From Algimonas arctica (GTDB lineage: Bacteria; Pseudomonadota; Alphaproteobacteria; Caulobacterales; Maricaulaceae): 64,000 nt of DNA. The stretch is from assembly GCF_014652695.1 (NCBI RefSeq), contig NZ_BMZH01000001.1:248001-312000 (forward strand), given 5' to 3'. Below, one piece after another: positions 55,193 through 64,000 of this stretch (position 1 is the stretch's first letter; each line of letters starts with the position of its first letter). The position numbers and the translations under genes were made by a program. The notes under the pieces were generated by a model. It was given only the letters and a program-made list of their open reading frames with translations, searched no databases and was not told the DNA's origin.

Positions 55193-55325
55193 CAGTGATT
55201 TGCCAGGCTAAGGGGATAGAAGGCTTGCAATTACGTGCCTAGATTTACATTACCATAGCACTACGCGGAATTTCGGACGGATTCTCGATGGCAGCGTTCA
55301 CCAGCTGTTAACATGCTTTCCCTGA

Positions 55326-56417
<1,092 letters not shown>

Positions 56418-56456
56418 TCACACTCATCCGCGCGTCGCGGGAAGGGCATTGCTAGC

Positions 56457-57350
56457 GTGGCCCGATCGGGATCGAATAAATCGGAAGGCCGGATTGGCCT
56501 ACTCTTGATGATCGTGCTGAGCGCGGTCTTGTTGTTTACCCAACGCGATGCCGCGACAGAACGCCGCTCAACGCCTTTACTCGCAAGCGATATCCAAGCC
56601 CCTGTTGCCGTGTGGCTCAGTGCGCCCTTCCGTCACTTAGAAGGGGCTGTCGCCGATGTCGAAGGAGGGCGACGCGCTTTGCAAGAAAACAAGGCCTTGC
56701 GTGACGAGCTGACAAGCCTGCGCGTGGATAATGCCCGTTTGCAAGCCCAACAGGCGCGCCTACAGCGCCTGGAAAAATTACTCGCAGTGGACCGGACGGG
56801 AGATATCCCGGATTACAGGATTTCCGCCCGTGCCGTGTCTGATCCATCCGGACCTTTTGTGCGGTCGCTTTTGATCGCTTCAGGACGAGAGAATGGTGTG
56901 GAAGAGGGTTATGCCGTGCTGTCCGATGCCGGGTTGGTAGGGCATGTTGTGAGCGCAGGGCAGCGATCCGCACGGGTTTTGCGGCTGGATGATTTGAATA
57001 GCCGCGTCGCCGTGATCAGTGAGCGATCCGGCGCGCGCGCGATCTTAGCGGGCGCCAATAATGATCGACCCATGTTGGCATTTGTCGCCGATCAGGACGA
57101 CTGGCAGGTTGGAGACAGAGTGTTGACATCGGGCGATGATGGCCGCCTGCCAGAAGGTCTACCCATTGGCACGGTCCTGCCAGGGGATCGACTGGCGGTT
57201 GAACTCGACTTTCTCGCCACACCGATCGATTGGGTGTTTGTGCTGCCCTACAGTCAATTGGCCGATCCCAGTGACGTTGACATTGCGTTGGACCCTTCAG
57301 CTGACGACAATGGCGACACAGCATCAGCGACAACAGAGGAGGCAAACTAA
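56457..57350 (+). CDS. mreC: Rod shape-determining protein MreC
   Basis: 297 residues, GTG start. A membrane helix (GLLLMIVLSAVLLFTQ) is followed by a coiled coil (ENKALRDELTSLRVDNARLQ) and the beta-barrel domain with YAVLSDAGLVGHVVSAGQRS and VLRLDDLNSRVAVISER. MreC organises PBP2-RodA from the periplasm. The TAA overlaps the mreD ATG. Confidence 0.94.
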   Translation: MARSGSNKSEGRIGLLLMIVLSAVLLFTQRDAATERRSTPLLASDIQAPVAVWLSAPFRHLEGAVADVEGGRRALQENKALRDELTSLRVDNARLQAQQARLQRLEKLLAVDRTGDIPDYRISARAVSDPSGPFVRSLLIASGRENGVEEGYAVLSDAGLVGHVVSAGQRSARVLRLDDLNSRVAVISERSGARAILAGANNDRPMLAFVADQDDWQVGDRVLTSGDDGRLPEGLPIGTVLPGDRLAVELDFLATPIDWVFVLPYSQLADPSDVDIALDPSADDNGDTASATTEEAN

Positions 57351-57862
57351 TGGCCTATCTCGGTGTCAGCCCGGTCCTGCGGAATGAACGGCTCATTCCG
57401 GCGGTGATCGCCTTACTAATAGCAGGAATTATTAGCGCACTCGATATTCGATTGTTTGGACAAAGCTGGCCGTTGATGTGGATCCCGTTTGTCACTGTCG
57501 CGCTTTGGCCGCGTCGGGTTGGGCTTTGGGCTACCGGATTATTGCTGTTTTTCGGCGGGCTTTGGGTGGATTGGACGACATGGGGCGCGCCCGGACAATG
57601 GCCGCTCGTCTTTTTGTTGACCTATGCCTTGATCCGACCAGACTTCCGCGAAGGGGCCCGCGGTCTTACGGCCGGAATGACGCGGTTCACTTTGGCCTTA
57701 TGTGTCGGCGTGCCTGTTTTCATCCTGTCGGGATGGGCCGTTTATGAAAGTTGGCCTGATTGGGGCGCGCTTGGGCGCGGTGTTGTTGTGGCCGTGCTTT
57801 TCGTGCCTTTCATGATCTTTGTAAGGGATAAATTGGCCGGCCGAATGAGCGGAAATGATTAG
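57350..57862 (+). CDS. mreD: Rod shape-determining protein MreD
   Basis: 170 residues, about five membrane helices. The family is poorly conserved; support comes from LFGQSWPLMWIPFVTVALWP in the middle, length and its place directly after mreC and before mrdA. It starts in TAATG with mreC and stops 2 nt before the next gene. Confidence 0.88.
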   Translation: MAYLGVSPVLRNERLIPAVIALLIAGIISALDIRLFGQSWPLMWIPFVTVALWPRRVGLWATGLLLFFGGLWVDWTTWGAPGQWPLVFLLTYALIRPDFREGARGLTAGMTRFTLALCVGVPVFILSGWAVYESWPDWGALGRGVVVAVLFVPFMIFVRDKLAGRMSGND

Positions 57863-57864
57863 TC

Positions 57865-59748
57865 ATGGGCCGTAAATCGACACAAACTAAAAAAGAGGAT
57901 CGGGCCAAATCAGACGCCCAAATGACGCGCCGAACGGCCGTTTTGAGTGTGGGCGGTCTCGGGATGTTCGGAGTCTTGACCGGGCGGTTTTACCAACTCC
58001 AAATCCAGCAAAGCGAAAACTATCTCGTCCTCTCAAATGATAATCGGTTTAATTTTCAAACGATCGTGCCGAGCCGTGGCATTATTCGTGATCGTTACGG
58101 GGAGCCACTCGCCACGAACACGCTCGACTATCAAGTCGAACTCATCGCGGAACAGATAGATGACCTTGATCTAACCTTATCTAAGCTGGCTGACGTGGTT
58201 CATTTGTCAGAGGGGGAAGTGAAACGCATCCGCCGTGATATCCGCCGTCGGCCAGATTTTGTCCCTATTACGGTCAAGGACCATGTTGATTGGGATGATT
58301 TTGCGGCGCTCAATATGCGTGTTCATGCGCTGCCGGGTATTATTCCAAAGGCAGGCGAGGGGCGGTCCTATCCGGATGATGGCCTGTTTTCGCATGTGAT
58401 TGGCTATGTCGGAAAAGCAAATGACGCGGATGTGTCTCGCGATGATGATCCGCTTTTGTTGCAACCGGCCTTTCGGATTGGAAAGACAGGGGTTGAACAA
58501 GCCGCCGACACGCGTCTCCGGGGGAAATCAGGAAAACTGAAAGTCGAGGTCAATGCGCGCGGTCGCGTAGTCCGTGAATGGCCAAACCCGCAAGATGACG
58601 CAAAACCGGGGGATGATGTCTTCCTAACGCTAGATGCCGATCTTCAGCGCTTTGCTGCGAAACAGTTTCAGGACGATAGTGGCGGGATCGCGGTTATGGA
58701 TATCATGACGGGCGAACTCCGAACCTTGCTCTCCATGCCAACGTTTGATGCCAATTTGTTCGTCTCAGGTCTGACGCAGGCAGATATGGACGGGCTCAAT
58801 AATGATGAGAAGCGCCCGCAATATAATAAGGTTTTGTCAGGCGGTTACTCGCCTGCATCGACCTACAAAATGGTTGTTATGTTGGCCGCTTTGAAAAGTG
58901 GCAAAGTTGATCCGGATCAACGGGTATTCTGTGGTGGGAAAGTCCGTTTGGGTAATCGCCTCTTTCATTGTTGGCGGCGCGAAGGCCACGGTCCTGTCGA
59001 TATGCGCGATGGGCTCAAGCATAGCTGCGACACATATTTCTATGAAGTCTCGCAAATCATTGGGATTGAAGCGATTGCCGATATGGCGCGACGTTTGGGT
59101 CTTGGGCAACGTTACGGAATTGGGATCGCGGGCGAAAAAGAAGGTATTGTTCCGGACGCAGCATGGAAACGTGACCGTCTCGGGGCAGGATGGCGTATGG
59201 GGGATACGCTCAATGCATCCATTGGACAGGGGTTCGTTCTCGCGACGCCAATGCAATTGGCTGTTATGTCGGCGCGGTTGGCCAACGGGACCAAGGCGGT
59301 TTTACCAAGCCTGTTTGCAGGGGAAGACCGCGACGTTTTCAATGATCTCGACATCGACCCGTCGCATATGGGTTTTGTTCAAGATGCGATGTGGAGTGTC
59401 TGCGAGGAACCGGGTGGGACAGCTTACCGTTCTAATGGTCTTGGACTAGTGGGCCTTGATATGGCGGGAAAAACGGGAACGTCGCAGGTCCGTGGGATTT
59501 CACGTTCCGAACGGGCGACGGGGGTTATTTCGAATTCGAACCTGCCTTGGAAATACCGCGATCATTCAATCTTTGTTGGGTATGCGCCCTATGCAAACCC
59601 GCGCTTTGCTGTGGGCTGTGTTGTTGAGCACGCCGGATCAGGCGCAGGTCGAGCAGCGGCGATAACACGTGCTGTGTTGGGCGAAGCGCTCCGCCGGGAT
59701 GGTCTTGGACCGCAGACAAGTAACGCGCGAGATCAGCCGGGCCTATGA
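57865..59748 (+). CDS. mrdA: Penicillin-binding protein 2 (MrdA)
   Basis: 627 residues. The elongation transpeptidase. An N-terminal membrane anchor (AVLSVGGLGMFGVLTGRFYQL) is followed by the pedestal starting NRFNFQTIVPSRGIIRDRYG. Catalytic motifs are ASTYK (Ser-x-x-Lys) near residue 330, HSCDTYFYEVSQIIG (Ser-x-Asp), and KTGTSQVR near residue 535. It stands between mreD and rodA in the standard order; rodA ATG overlaps its stop. Confidence 0.95.
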   Translation: MGRKSTQTKKEDRAKSDAQMTRRTAVLSVGGLGMFGVLTGRFYQLQIQQSENYLVLSNDNRFNFQTIVPSRGIIRDRYGEPLATNTLDYQVELIAEQIDDLDLTLSKLADVVHLSEGEVKRIRRDIRRRPDFVPITVKDHVDWDDFAALNMRVHALPGIIPKAGEGRSYPDDGLFSHVIGYVGKANDADVSRDDDPLLLQPAFRIGKTGVEQAADTRLRGKSGKLKVEVNARGRVVREWPNPQDDAKPGDDVFLTLDADLQRFAAKQFQDDSGGIAVMDIMTGELRTLLSMPTFDANLFVSGLTQADMDGLNNDEKRPQYNKVLSGGYSPASTYKMVVMLAALKSGKVDPDQRVFCGGKVRLGNRLFHCWRREGHGPVDMRDGLKHSCDTYFYEVSQIIGIEAIADMARRLGLGQRYGIGIAGEKEGIVPDAAWKRDRLGAGWRMGDTLNASIGQGFVLATPMQLAVMSARLANGTKAVLPSLFAGEDRDVFNDLDIDPSHMGFVQDAMWSVCEEPGGTAYRSNGLGLVGLDMAGKTGTSQVRGISRSERATGVISNSNLPWKYRDHSIFVGYAPYANPRFAVGCVVEHAGSGAGRAAAITRAVLGEALRRDGLGPQTSNARDQPGL

Positions 59749-60875
59749 CAGTTCGGTTTGAGGAATTTGAAGGGGTTGGGAGTAAGCTCTATCAGCTCAA
59801 TTGGCTGCTGCCTGTTTTGGCAGGGCTGCTCGGGTTGGTTGGGGTCATGGCGATTCTGTCGGCCAATAATGGTGTGTGGCAGCACGGGGCTATGCAGCAC
59901 AGTGTGCGGATCACATTTGCCTTTATGGTTATGATCGGTGTCGCGCTGACGAATATACGGGTTTGGTACAGCTTGGCTTATCCTGCCTATTTCGCGGCTT
60001 TGCTCCTACTCGTGGGTGTCGAGTTTTTCGGGATTAATGTGAACGGGTCGGTTCGCTGGCTGCAATTGGGTCCGATTCGTATTCAGCCCTCAGAAGTTAT
60101 CAAGCCTGCGGTCGTGCTTGCACTCGCGCGTTTTTATCATGACTTACCAAGTTGGCGTGTGTCTGACCCGATTGGTTTGGCGGGAGTCTTGTTCCTGATT
60201 GGGGCACCGATGGCTCTGGTCCTGCGCCAGCCTGATTTGGGCACCTCGCTTTTGATCTGTGCGACTGGTGCGGCGATCATTTTCTTGGCGGGGGTCAGTT
60301 GGCGGGTGATTACACTTGGGTCTGTGCTTGTCGCGATCAGTGTTCCCATTGTCTGGCAGTTTGGTCTTCGGGACTATCAACGCGGTCGTATTTTGACATT
60401 TCTTGACCCGAGTCGGGATCCTGCGGGGGCCTCATACCATATCACGCAGTCCAAAATCGCGCTCGGATCGGGCGGCGTTTCTGGCAAAGGGTATATGCAA
60501 GGATCGCAGCGCCAAGGCGGGTACGTGCCGGAGAACAGCACCGATTTTATTTCGACCGTCATCGGAGAGGAATTCGGGTTTATTGGGTCACTGGCACTGA
60601 TGGGTCTTTATATCGCCGTCATCGCGGCCTGCATTCGTTTGTCGATGCAATGCAAAGCCGTTTTCTCGCGCCTCCTTATTTTGGGTCTCACGACAACCTT
60701 TGCGCTCTATATTTTTATCAACCTCGGCATGGTGATGGGGTTGCTGCCTGTCGTTGGTGTTCCTCTGCCTCTGGTCTCTTACGGTGGGACCGTTATTCTC
60801 GTTGTGATGGGAAGTTTTGGTCTGATGCTATCGGCACATCTTCACACGGGGACGCCCTTACCAAGAAGTGATTGA
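59745..60875 (+). CDS. rodA: Rod shape-determining protein RodA
   Basis: 376 residues, SEDS glycosyltransferase and partner of PBP2. About ten membrane helices; RWLQLGPIRIQPSEVIKPAVV, QPDLGTSLLICATGAAIIFL and VPLPLVSYGGTVILVVMGSFG are family marks, as is FISTVIGEEFGF. ATG overlaps the mrdA stop by 4 nt. Its last 18 nt overlap the convergent REC-Hpt gene. Confidence 0.96.
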   Translation: MTVRFEEFEGVGSKLYQLNWLLPVLAGLLGLVGVMAILSANNGVWQHGAMQHSVRITFAFMVMIGVALTNIRVWYSLAYPAYFAALLLLVGVEFFGINVNGSVRWLQLGPIRIQPSEVIKPAVVLALARFYHDLPSWRVSDPIGLAGVLFLIGAPMALVLRQPDLGTSLLICATGAAIIFLAGVSWRVITLGSVLVAISVPIVWQFGLRDYQRGRILTFLDPSRDPAGASYHITQSKIALGSGGVSGKGYMQGSQRQGGYVPENSTDFISTVIGEEFGFIGSLALMGLYIAVIAACIRLSMQCKAVFSRLLILGLTTTFALYIFINLGMVMGLLPVVGVPLPLVSYGGTVILVVMGSFGLMLSAHLHTGTPLPRSD

Positions 60876-61670
60876 GGGAAACTCCGTCACGGAGGGGCAA
60901 GATGAGCTGTTTGTTGCGTCCAATAAAACCGCTTCAAGCACAGGCAAACTATCCCTGACGGCATGGAGGAGGCGGGCCACCCCTTCGATAACCTGATCCT
61001 TCGGGGCCTCGCGCAATTTTTTGGCGAGATAAGGTGCGCGGTTCATGCCGACAGTTAAAGAGGCACTCCGCAGGGAATGGAGTGCGTTGAGAAATTCTTT
61101 CCGTGAGGACATATCCTGTTCCAAATAGCCGGGTAAGGCGCGTGATAGCTCCTTGAGCGCGGTCGATAAGCCAGATCGATAGCTTCGCAGAATTCGCTCT
61201 CTCGTGACATCATCGGCTTGCCCAGGGCCATCGCGTATGATGGCTTCGTCCATCAGCGGTCTCGCGGCCGCATCCTGCCCGTTGGCGGCGATGCCGATAA
61301 TCGACGGTCGTCGGTGATTCTTTTTCACCAGTAAGGCGGCCGACAAATCTCCGGGGCGTAAGGGTTTTGCGATGACGCCGTCAAAGCCTGAGGCGCGGTA
61401 TAGGGCAATATCCTTTTCTGTATCATAGGCAGACAGAGCAAAAATGTGCGTCGGTCTTGATGTGTGTTGTTGAAGATATTGGACGGTTTGGAACCCATCC
61501 ATAACAGGCATGACAATGTCCAGGAGCAACACGTCATAGGGCATGGATTGCGTTTTTACGACGGCTTCGGCTCCATTGGTGACGAGGGTCACATCATGGC
61601 GTTCCCGCTCGAGGATCAACTGCGCAATAAGACGGTTTGTCAGGTTGTTTTCTGCTAATAAAACACGCAT
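60858..61670 (-). CDS. Response-regulator (REC) protein with Hpt-like C-terminus
   Basis: 270 residues. REC domain (1-120): VLLAENNLTNRLIAQLIL, phosphoacceptor Asp in DVLLLDIVMPVMDGFQTV, Ser/Thr in IFALSAYD and Lys in GVIAKPLRP. After a linker, FLNALHSLRSASLTVGMNRAPYLAKKLRE (given here in pieces: FLNALHSLRSASLTVGM, APYLAKKLRE) looks like an Hpt helix with a candidate His in ALHSLRS. A REC-Hpt hybrid suits a phosphorelay as used for alphaproteobacterial cell-cycle control. No histidine kinase is adjacent. Confidence 0.75.
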   Translation of the reverse strand: MRVLLAENNLTNRLIAQLILERERHDVTLVTNGAEAVVKTQSMPYDVLLLDIVMPVMDGFQTVQYLQQHTSRPTHIFALSAYDTEKDIALYRASGFDGVIAKPLRPGDLSAALLVKKNHRRPSIIGIAANGQDAAARPLMDEAIIRDGPGQADDVTRERILRSYRSGLSTALKELSRALPGYLEQDMSSRKEFLNALHSLRSASLTVGMNRAPYLAKKLREAPKDQVIEGVARLLHAVRDSLPVLEAVLLDATNSSSCPSVTEFPSITSW

Positions 61671-61795
61671 AGGTCGCGCTTAAATACTGCAACTTAAAAT
61701 TCACTAAACAGATTATACGTTTTTGCCACCATGTTGTCTTGACGCAACCGCTCAAGCCCCTAATCAGAGCGCTGAATTCTTGGGGGAGTTTTAGT

Positions 61796-63163
61796 ATGCC
61801 AGCAGCACCCGGGACGGCAGAATGGTCGTCACGTTACGCTTTTATCATGGCCGCCGTCGGGTCGTCGGTGGGCTTAGGGAATCTTTGGCGCTTCTCTAGC
61901 GAGGCCGGGTCCAATGGGGGCGCTGCCTTCATTCTTATTTATCTACTCGCCGTTGTGTTTGTTTGTATTCCGGTTCTGATGAGTGAATATCTCGTCGGCC
62001 GAGCCGGGAGTTCCGCTAATGCCATCGACAGTGTTGCGGAAGTCGCGATCCAATCAAAAGTGACAAAAAATTGGACTCTCCTTTCGTGGGTCGGGATGGT
62101 TGCGGGCTTTATGATTGTGACGTTTTACTGCGTCGTCGCGGCTTGGGTTGTGCGATACATCTTCAAATTTATCGGGAATGACTTTGCGGGTTTAGAAGCG
62201 GACGCCGTTGCGGGCGTGTTTGTCAACTTTATCTCCACGCCCATGCAAGTTCTGCCGTGGTTCTTACTTTTTGCGGTCCTCACCATTTGGTTGGTGTCGC
62301 GCGGGGTTAATCGCGGGATCGAAATGGCGGCCAAGATTTTGATGCCCGTCTTTTTCGTCCTCCTTGTTGGGCTCGCGATTTTTGCGGTAGTCAGCAACAT
62401 TGGGAATGGGGGAACGGGGCAAGCGCTCAACTTCCTTTACACGCCGGACTTCAGCAAAATTAATGGTGGCGTCGCCAGCGCGGCCCTCGGTCAGGCGTTC
62501 TTCTCCGTTGGTATTGGCTCGGCGATTATGATCACCTATGGCTCTTATTTGCCACAGAACGTTTCAATTCCGAAAGCGTCCGTGATTGTTGGGCTGACGG
62601 ATACAGCGGTTGCGTTGATTGCAGGCTTGGCGATTTTCCCGATCGTATTTGCATTTGGTTTGGCGCCGGGTTCTGGGGCAGGCTTGTTCTTCATCACTTT
62701 GCCTAACGCGTTTGCGTCAATGGGCGCGGCCGGACCTATTATCGGCGCGGCGTTCTTCTTCCTCGCCTTCTTTGCTGCGATTACGTCCTCGGTCAGTTTG
62801 CTAGAGCCGTCCGTCGCCTTTGTGTCAGAGCGCTTCAAGATGACCAAAGCCAAAGCGGCTTGGGTGGCTGGATCGGTCATGATTGCTGTCGGTTTAATCA
62901 GCGTATTCGGTGTCAATCCGGGCGGTGATACCTATGCATTGGATGCGATCGATACCTTTACAGGGCAGGTCATGTTGCCGCTCGCCGGATTGCTGATCGT
63001 GCTCTTTGTCGGCTGGCGTGTTGATAAAGCGATTATTGCGACGGAGTTTGCAGACAGCAGAGCGCTCGGGAATATTTTGCTAATCCTGACGCGCTTTGTC
63101 GCGCCGGTCTTCGTTGCCGTGGTCTTGGTATCGTCTGTCTACGGGGCCTATTTCGCCTCATAA
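61796..63163 (+). CDS. Sodium:neurotransmitter symporter family transporter
   Basis: 455 residues, about 11-12 membrane helices. AAVGSSVGLGNLWRFSSEAG, with the unwound NSS helix 1 and Na+ site, and FILIYLLAVVFVCIPVLMSEYLVG (split: FILIYLLAVVFV, PVLMSEYLVG) mark the family. It takes up amino acids or related solutes with sodium; substrate unknown. The ATG at 61796 has GGGGGAG 7 nt upstream; the frame extends 19 codons further. Confidence 0.92.
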   Translation: MPAAPGTAEWSSRYAFIMAAVGSSVGLGNLWRFSSEAGSNGGAAFILIYLLAVVFVCIPVLMSEYLVGRAGSSANAIDSVAEVAIQSKVTKNWTLLSWVGMVAGFMIVTFYCVVAAWVVRYIFKFIGNDFAGLEADAVAGVFVNFISTPMQVLPWFLLFAVLTIWLVSRGVNRGIEMAAKILMPVFFVLLVGLAIFAVVSNIGNGGTGQALNFLYTPDFSKINGGVASAALGQAFFSVGIGSAIMITYGSYLPQNVSIPKASVIVGLTDTAVALIAGLAIFPIVFAFGLAPGSGAGLFFITLPNAFASMGAAGPIIGAAFFFLAFFAAITSSVSLLEPSVAFVSERFKMTKAKAAWVAGSVMIAVGLISVFGVNPGGDTYALDAIDTFTGQVMLPLAGLLIVLFVGWRVDKAIIATEFADSRALGNILLILTRFVAPVFVAVVLVSSVYGAYFAS

Positions 63164-63301
63164 GAGAAGCAATTTGCACTTCCGAACCTAACGAGCTTTT
63201 AACCGTCTTATTCAGACAAAGTTCAAGTCAGTCCTGTAAGGACATAGGTAACGTTAATTCAAATACTCTGCAGCCTTAACGCTGCAAGCCGGGAATGGAT
63301 A

Positions 63302-63919
63302 ATGAGAACTGGACTTATCCTTATCACGACGACCGCGCTGTTCTGTACGGGCTGCGCAACCGTTGATCTGCAAAATATGGCGGGGTCTTCTGACACGGCC
63401 TCGACGATGCAGTATGAGTCCGAGAGCAACGTCGTACAACGCGCCGTTGAAAAGCTTCGCGATGCCTTTGCATCACGCGGTTTCGGCGCCAAAACATCCC
63501 AACGTAAGATGGAAGCGGCCGCGGACATGCTTCTGAATGGCCTTTTAGCGCAGACTGTGTCCTCGGACGAAGGTGACTATGCGGCCACGCCTAAACCTGT
63601 TGCTGCGGTGATCGAAGATATCCAAATGGCCCGCGGCCACGTGGAGCAGACGACACGCGCAGCAGAGGTTTACTTAGAAGTCGCGCCTCAGAATCGCTCG
63701 CTTGATGATGAATTGAAAAGTCTTGAAGCTGCCTTGCTGGCCTCAGAACGCGCGACGCAATCTTTCCAATCCGCTTTACCCGATAGTAAATATGCCGACC
63801 TTGATGATCTTCGACGCTCAGTCGATGCGCTCCGCGATGTCACTGACGCGTTTGGTCAGCGAGTTCGCATGTCACACTCTGACAAGCTTGCGGTCGACGC
63901 GGCGTCACGCGTCGGATGA
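63302..63919 (+). CDS. Lipoprotein, unknown function
   Basis: 205 residues. MRTGLILITTTALFCTGCA has a lipobox (FCTGC), so the mature protein is lipidated. The rest is mainly alpha-helical and charged (KPVAAVIEDIQMARGHVEQT, LEAALLASERATQSFQSALP), perhaps a coiled bundle. I know no family for it. It stands after a 138-nt gap behind the symporter and probably has its own promoter; a small GCAGC/GCTGC hairpin lies just upstream. Confidence 0.6.
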   Translation: MRTGLILITTTALFCTGCATVDLQNMAGSSDTASTMQYESESNVVQRAVEKLRDAFASRGFGAKTSQRKMEAAADMLLNGLLAQTVSSDEGDYAATPKPVAAVIEDIQMARGHVEQTTRAAEVYLEVAPQNRSLDDELKSLEAALLASERATQSFQSALPDSKYADLDDLRRSVDALRDVTDAFGQRVRMSHSDKLAVDAASRVG

Positions 63920-64000
63920 CTCTCTAGTTTTGCCGTAAATTCTATTTTTGTCTAACGGCTGACGGCTTTGGCCTCTTGACCCGGTCGGGGGTCTGCCGCA

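Overview
The window is 64 kb of a chromosome from an alphaproteobacterium, most likely a member of the Maricaulales/Caulobacterales side of the class (Hyphomonadaceae-like, often marine). The grounds are: a CcrM-type GANTC adenine methyltransferase; a GAAC-N7-GAAC LexA box between uvrA and ssb; a split ATP synthase Fo operon with a b' subunit (atpI-B-E-F'-F); the gene block nagZ-scpA-scpB-tatABC; and hflK-hflC-DUF2065-degP. Base composition is moderate GC by eye. I see no rRNA, tRNA, insertion sequence, prophage or CRISPR array. The window is mainly housekeeping DNA with a few accessory patches.

Layout. 1-3260: end of nagZ, then scpA, scpB and tatABC, joined mostly by 4-nt stop/start overlaps. 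3317-7215: a LysM protein, then yajC-secD-secF. 7416-15019: a DUF2157/GDYXXLXY membrane pair, sodB, a squalene/phytoene-synthase-fold protein, trmFO and two envelope proteins, one with a TonB-like C-terminus. 15064-18782: uvrA and ssb diverge around two LexA boxes that overlap their promoters. 18872-22486: a DUF1428 protein, a PLP decarboxylase and an Xaa-Pro aminopeptidase. 22487-23275: an unusual region with two tiny paralogous Arg-tailed proteins, each behind a structured leader. 23272-27859: uvrD, a lipoprotein and prmA, translationally coupled on the minus strand. 27968-32961: SIMPL-like, NifU-like, glycosidase, ExbD-like, DUF1328 and DUF547 genes.

33035-35541 holds the ATP synthase Fo operon and 35820-43580 holds smc, two DsbA-like genes, a DciA-like gene, mutY and ccrM. 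43777-48903 carries an M20 hydrolase, thyA, an AT-rich gene broken by one in-frame TGA, a PhnA/YjdM protein, a HAD-UbiA fusion that stops half way through UbiA, a queuosine-precursor-type transporter, and folA. 48955-55192 carries hflK-hflC-DUF2065-degP, serB, miaA and a TVP38 protein. 55368-60875 is the cell-shape operon mreB-mreC-mreD-mrdA-rodA. The end holds a REC-Hpt protein, an NSS-family sodium symporter and a lipoprotein.

The genes mostly serve protein export and membrane quality control (Tat, YajC-SecDF, HflKC-DegP, DsbA), chromosome segregation and repair (ScpAB-SMC, UvrA, UvrD, MutY, SSB), cell-cycle methylation (CcrM) and cell-wall elongation (MreBCD-PBP2-RodA). The best candidate for something undescribed is the small Arg-tailed protein pair at 22826-23275 with its leaders. 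All product calls rest on reading the translations and recalling family motifs; no database search was run.
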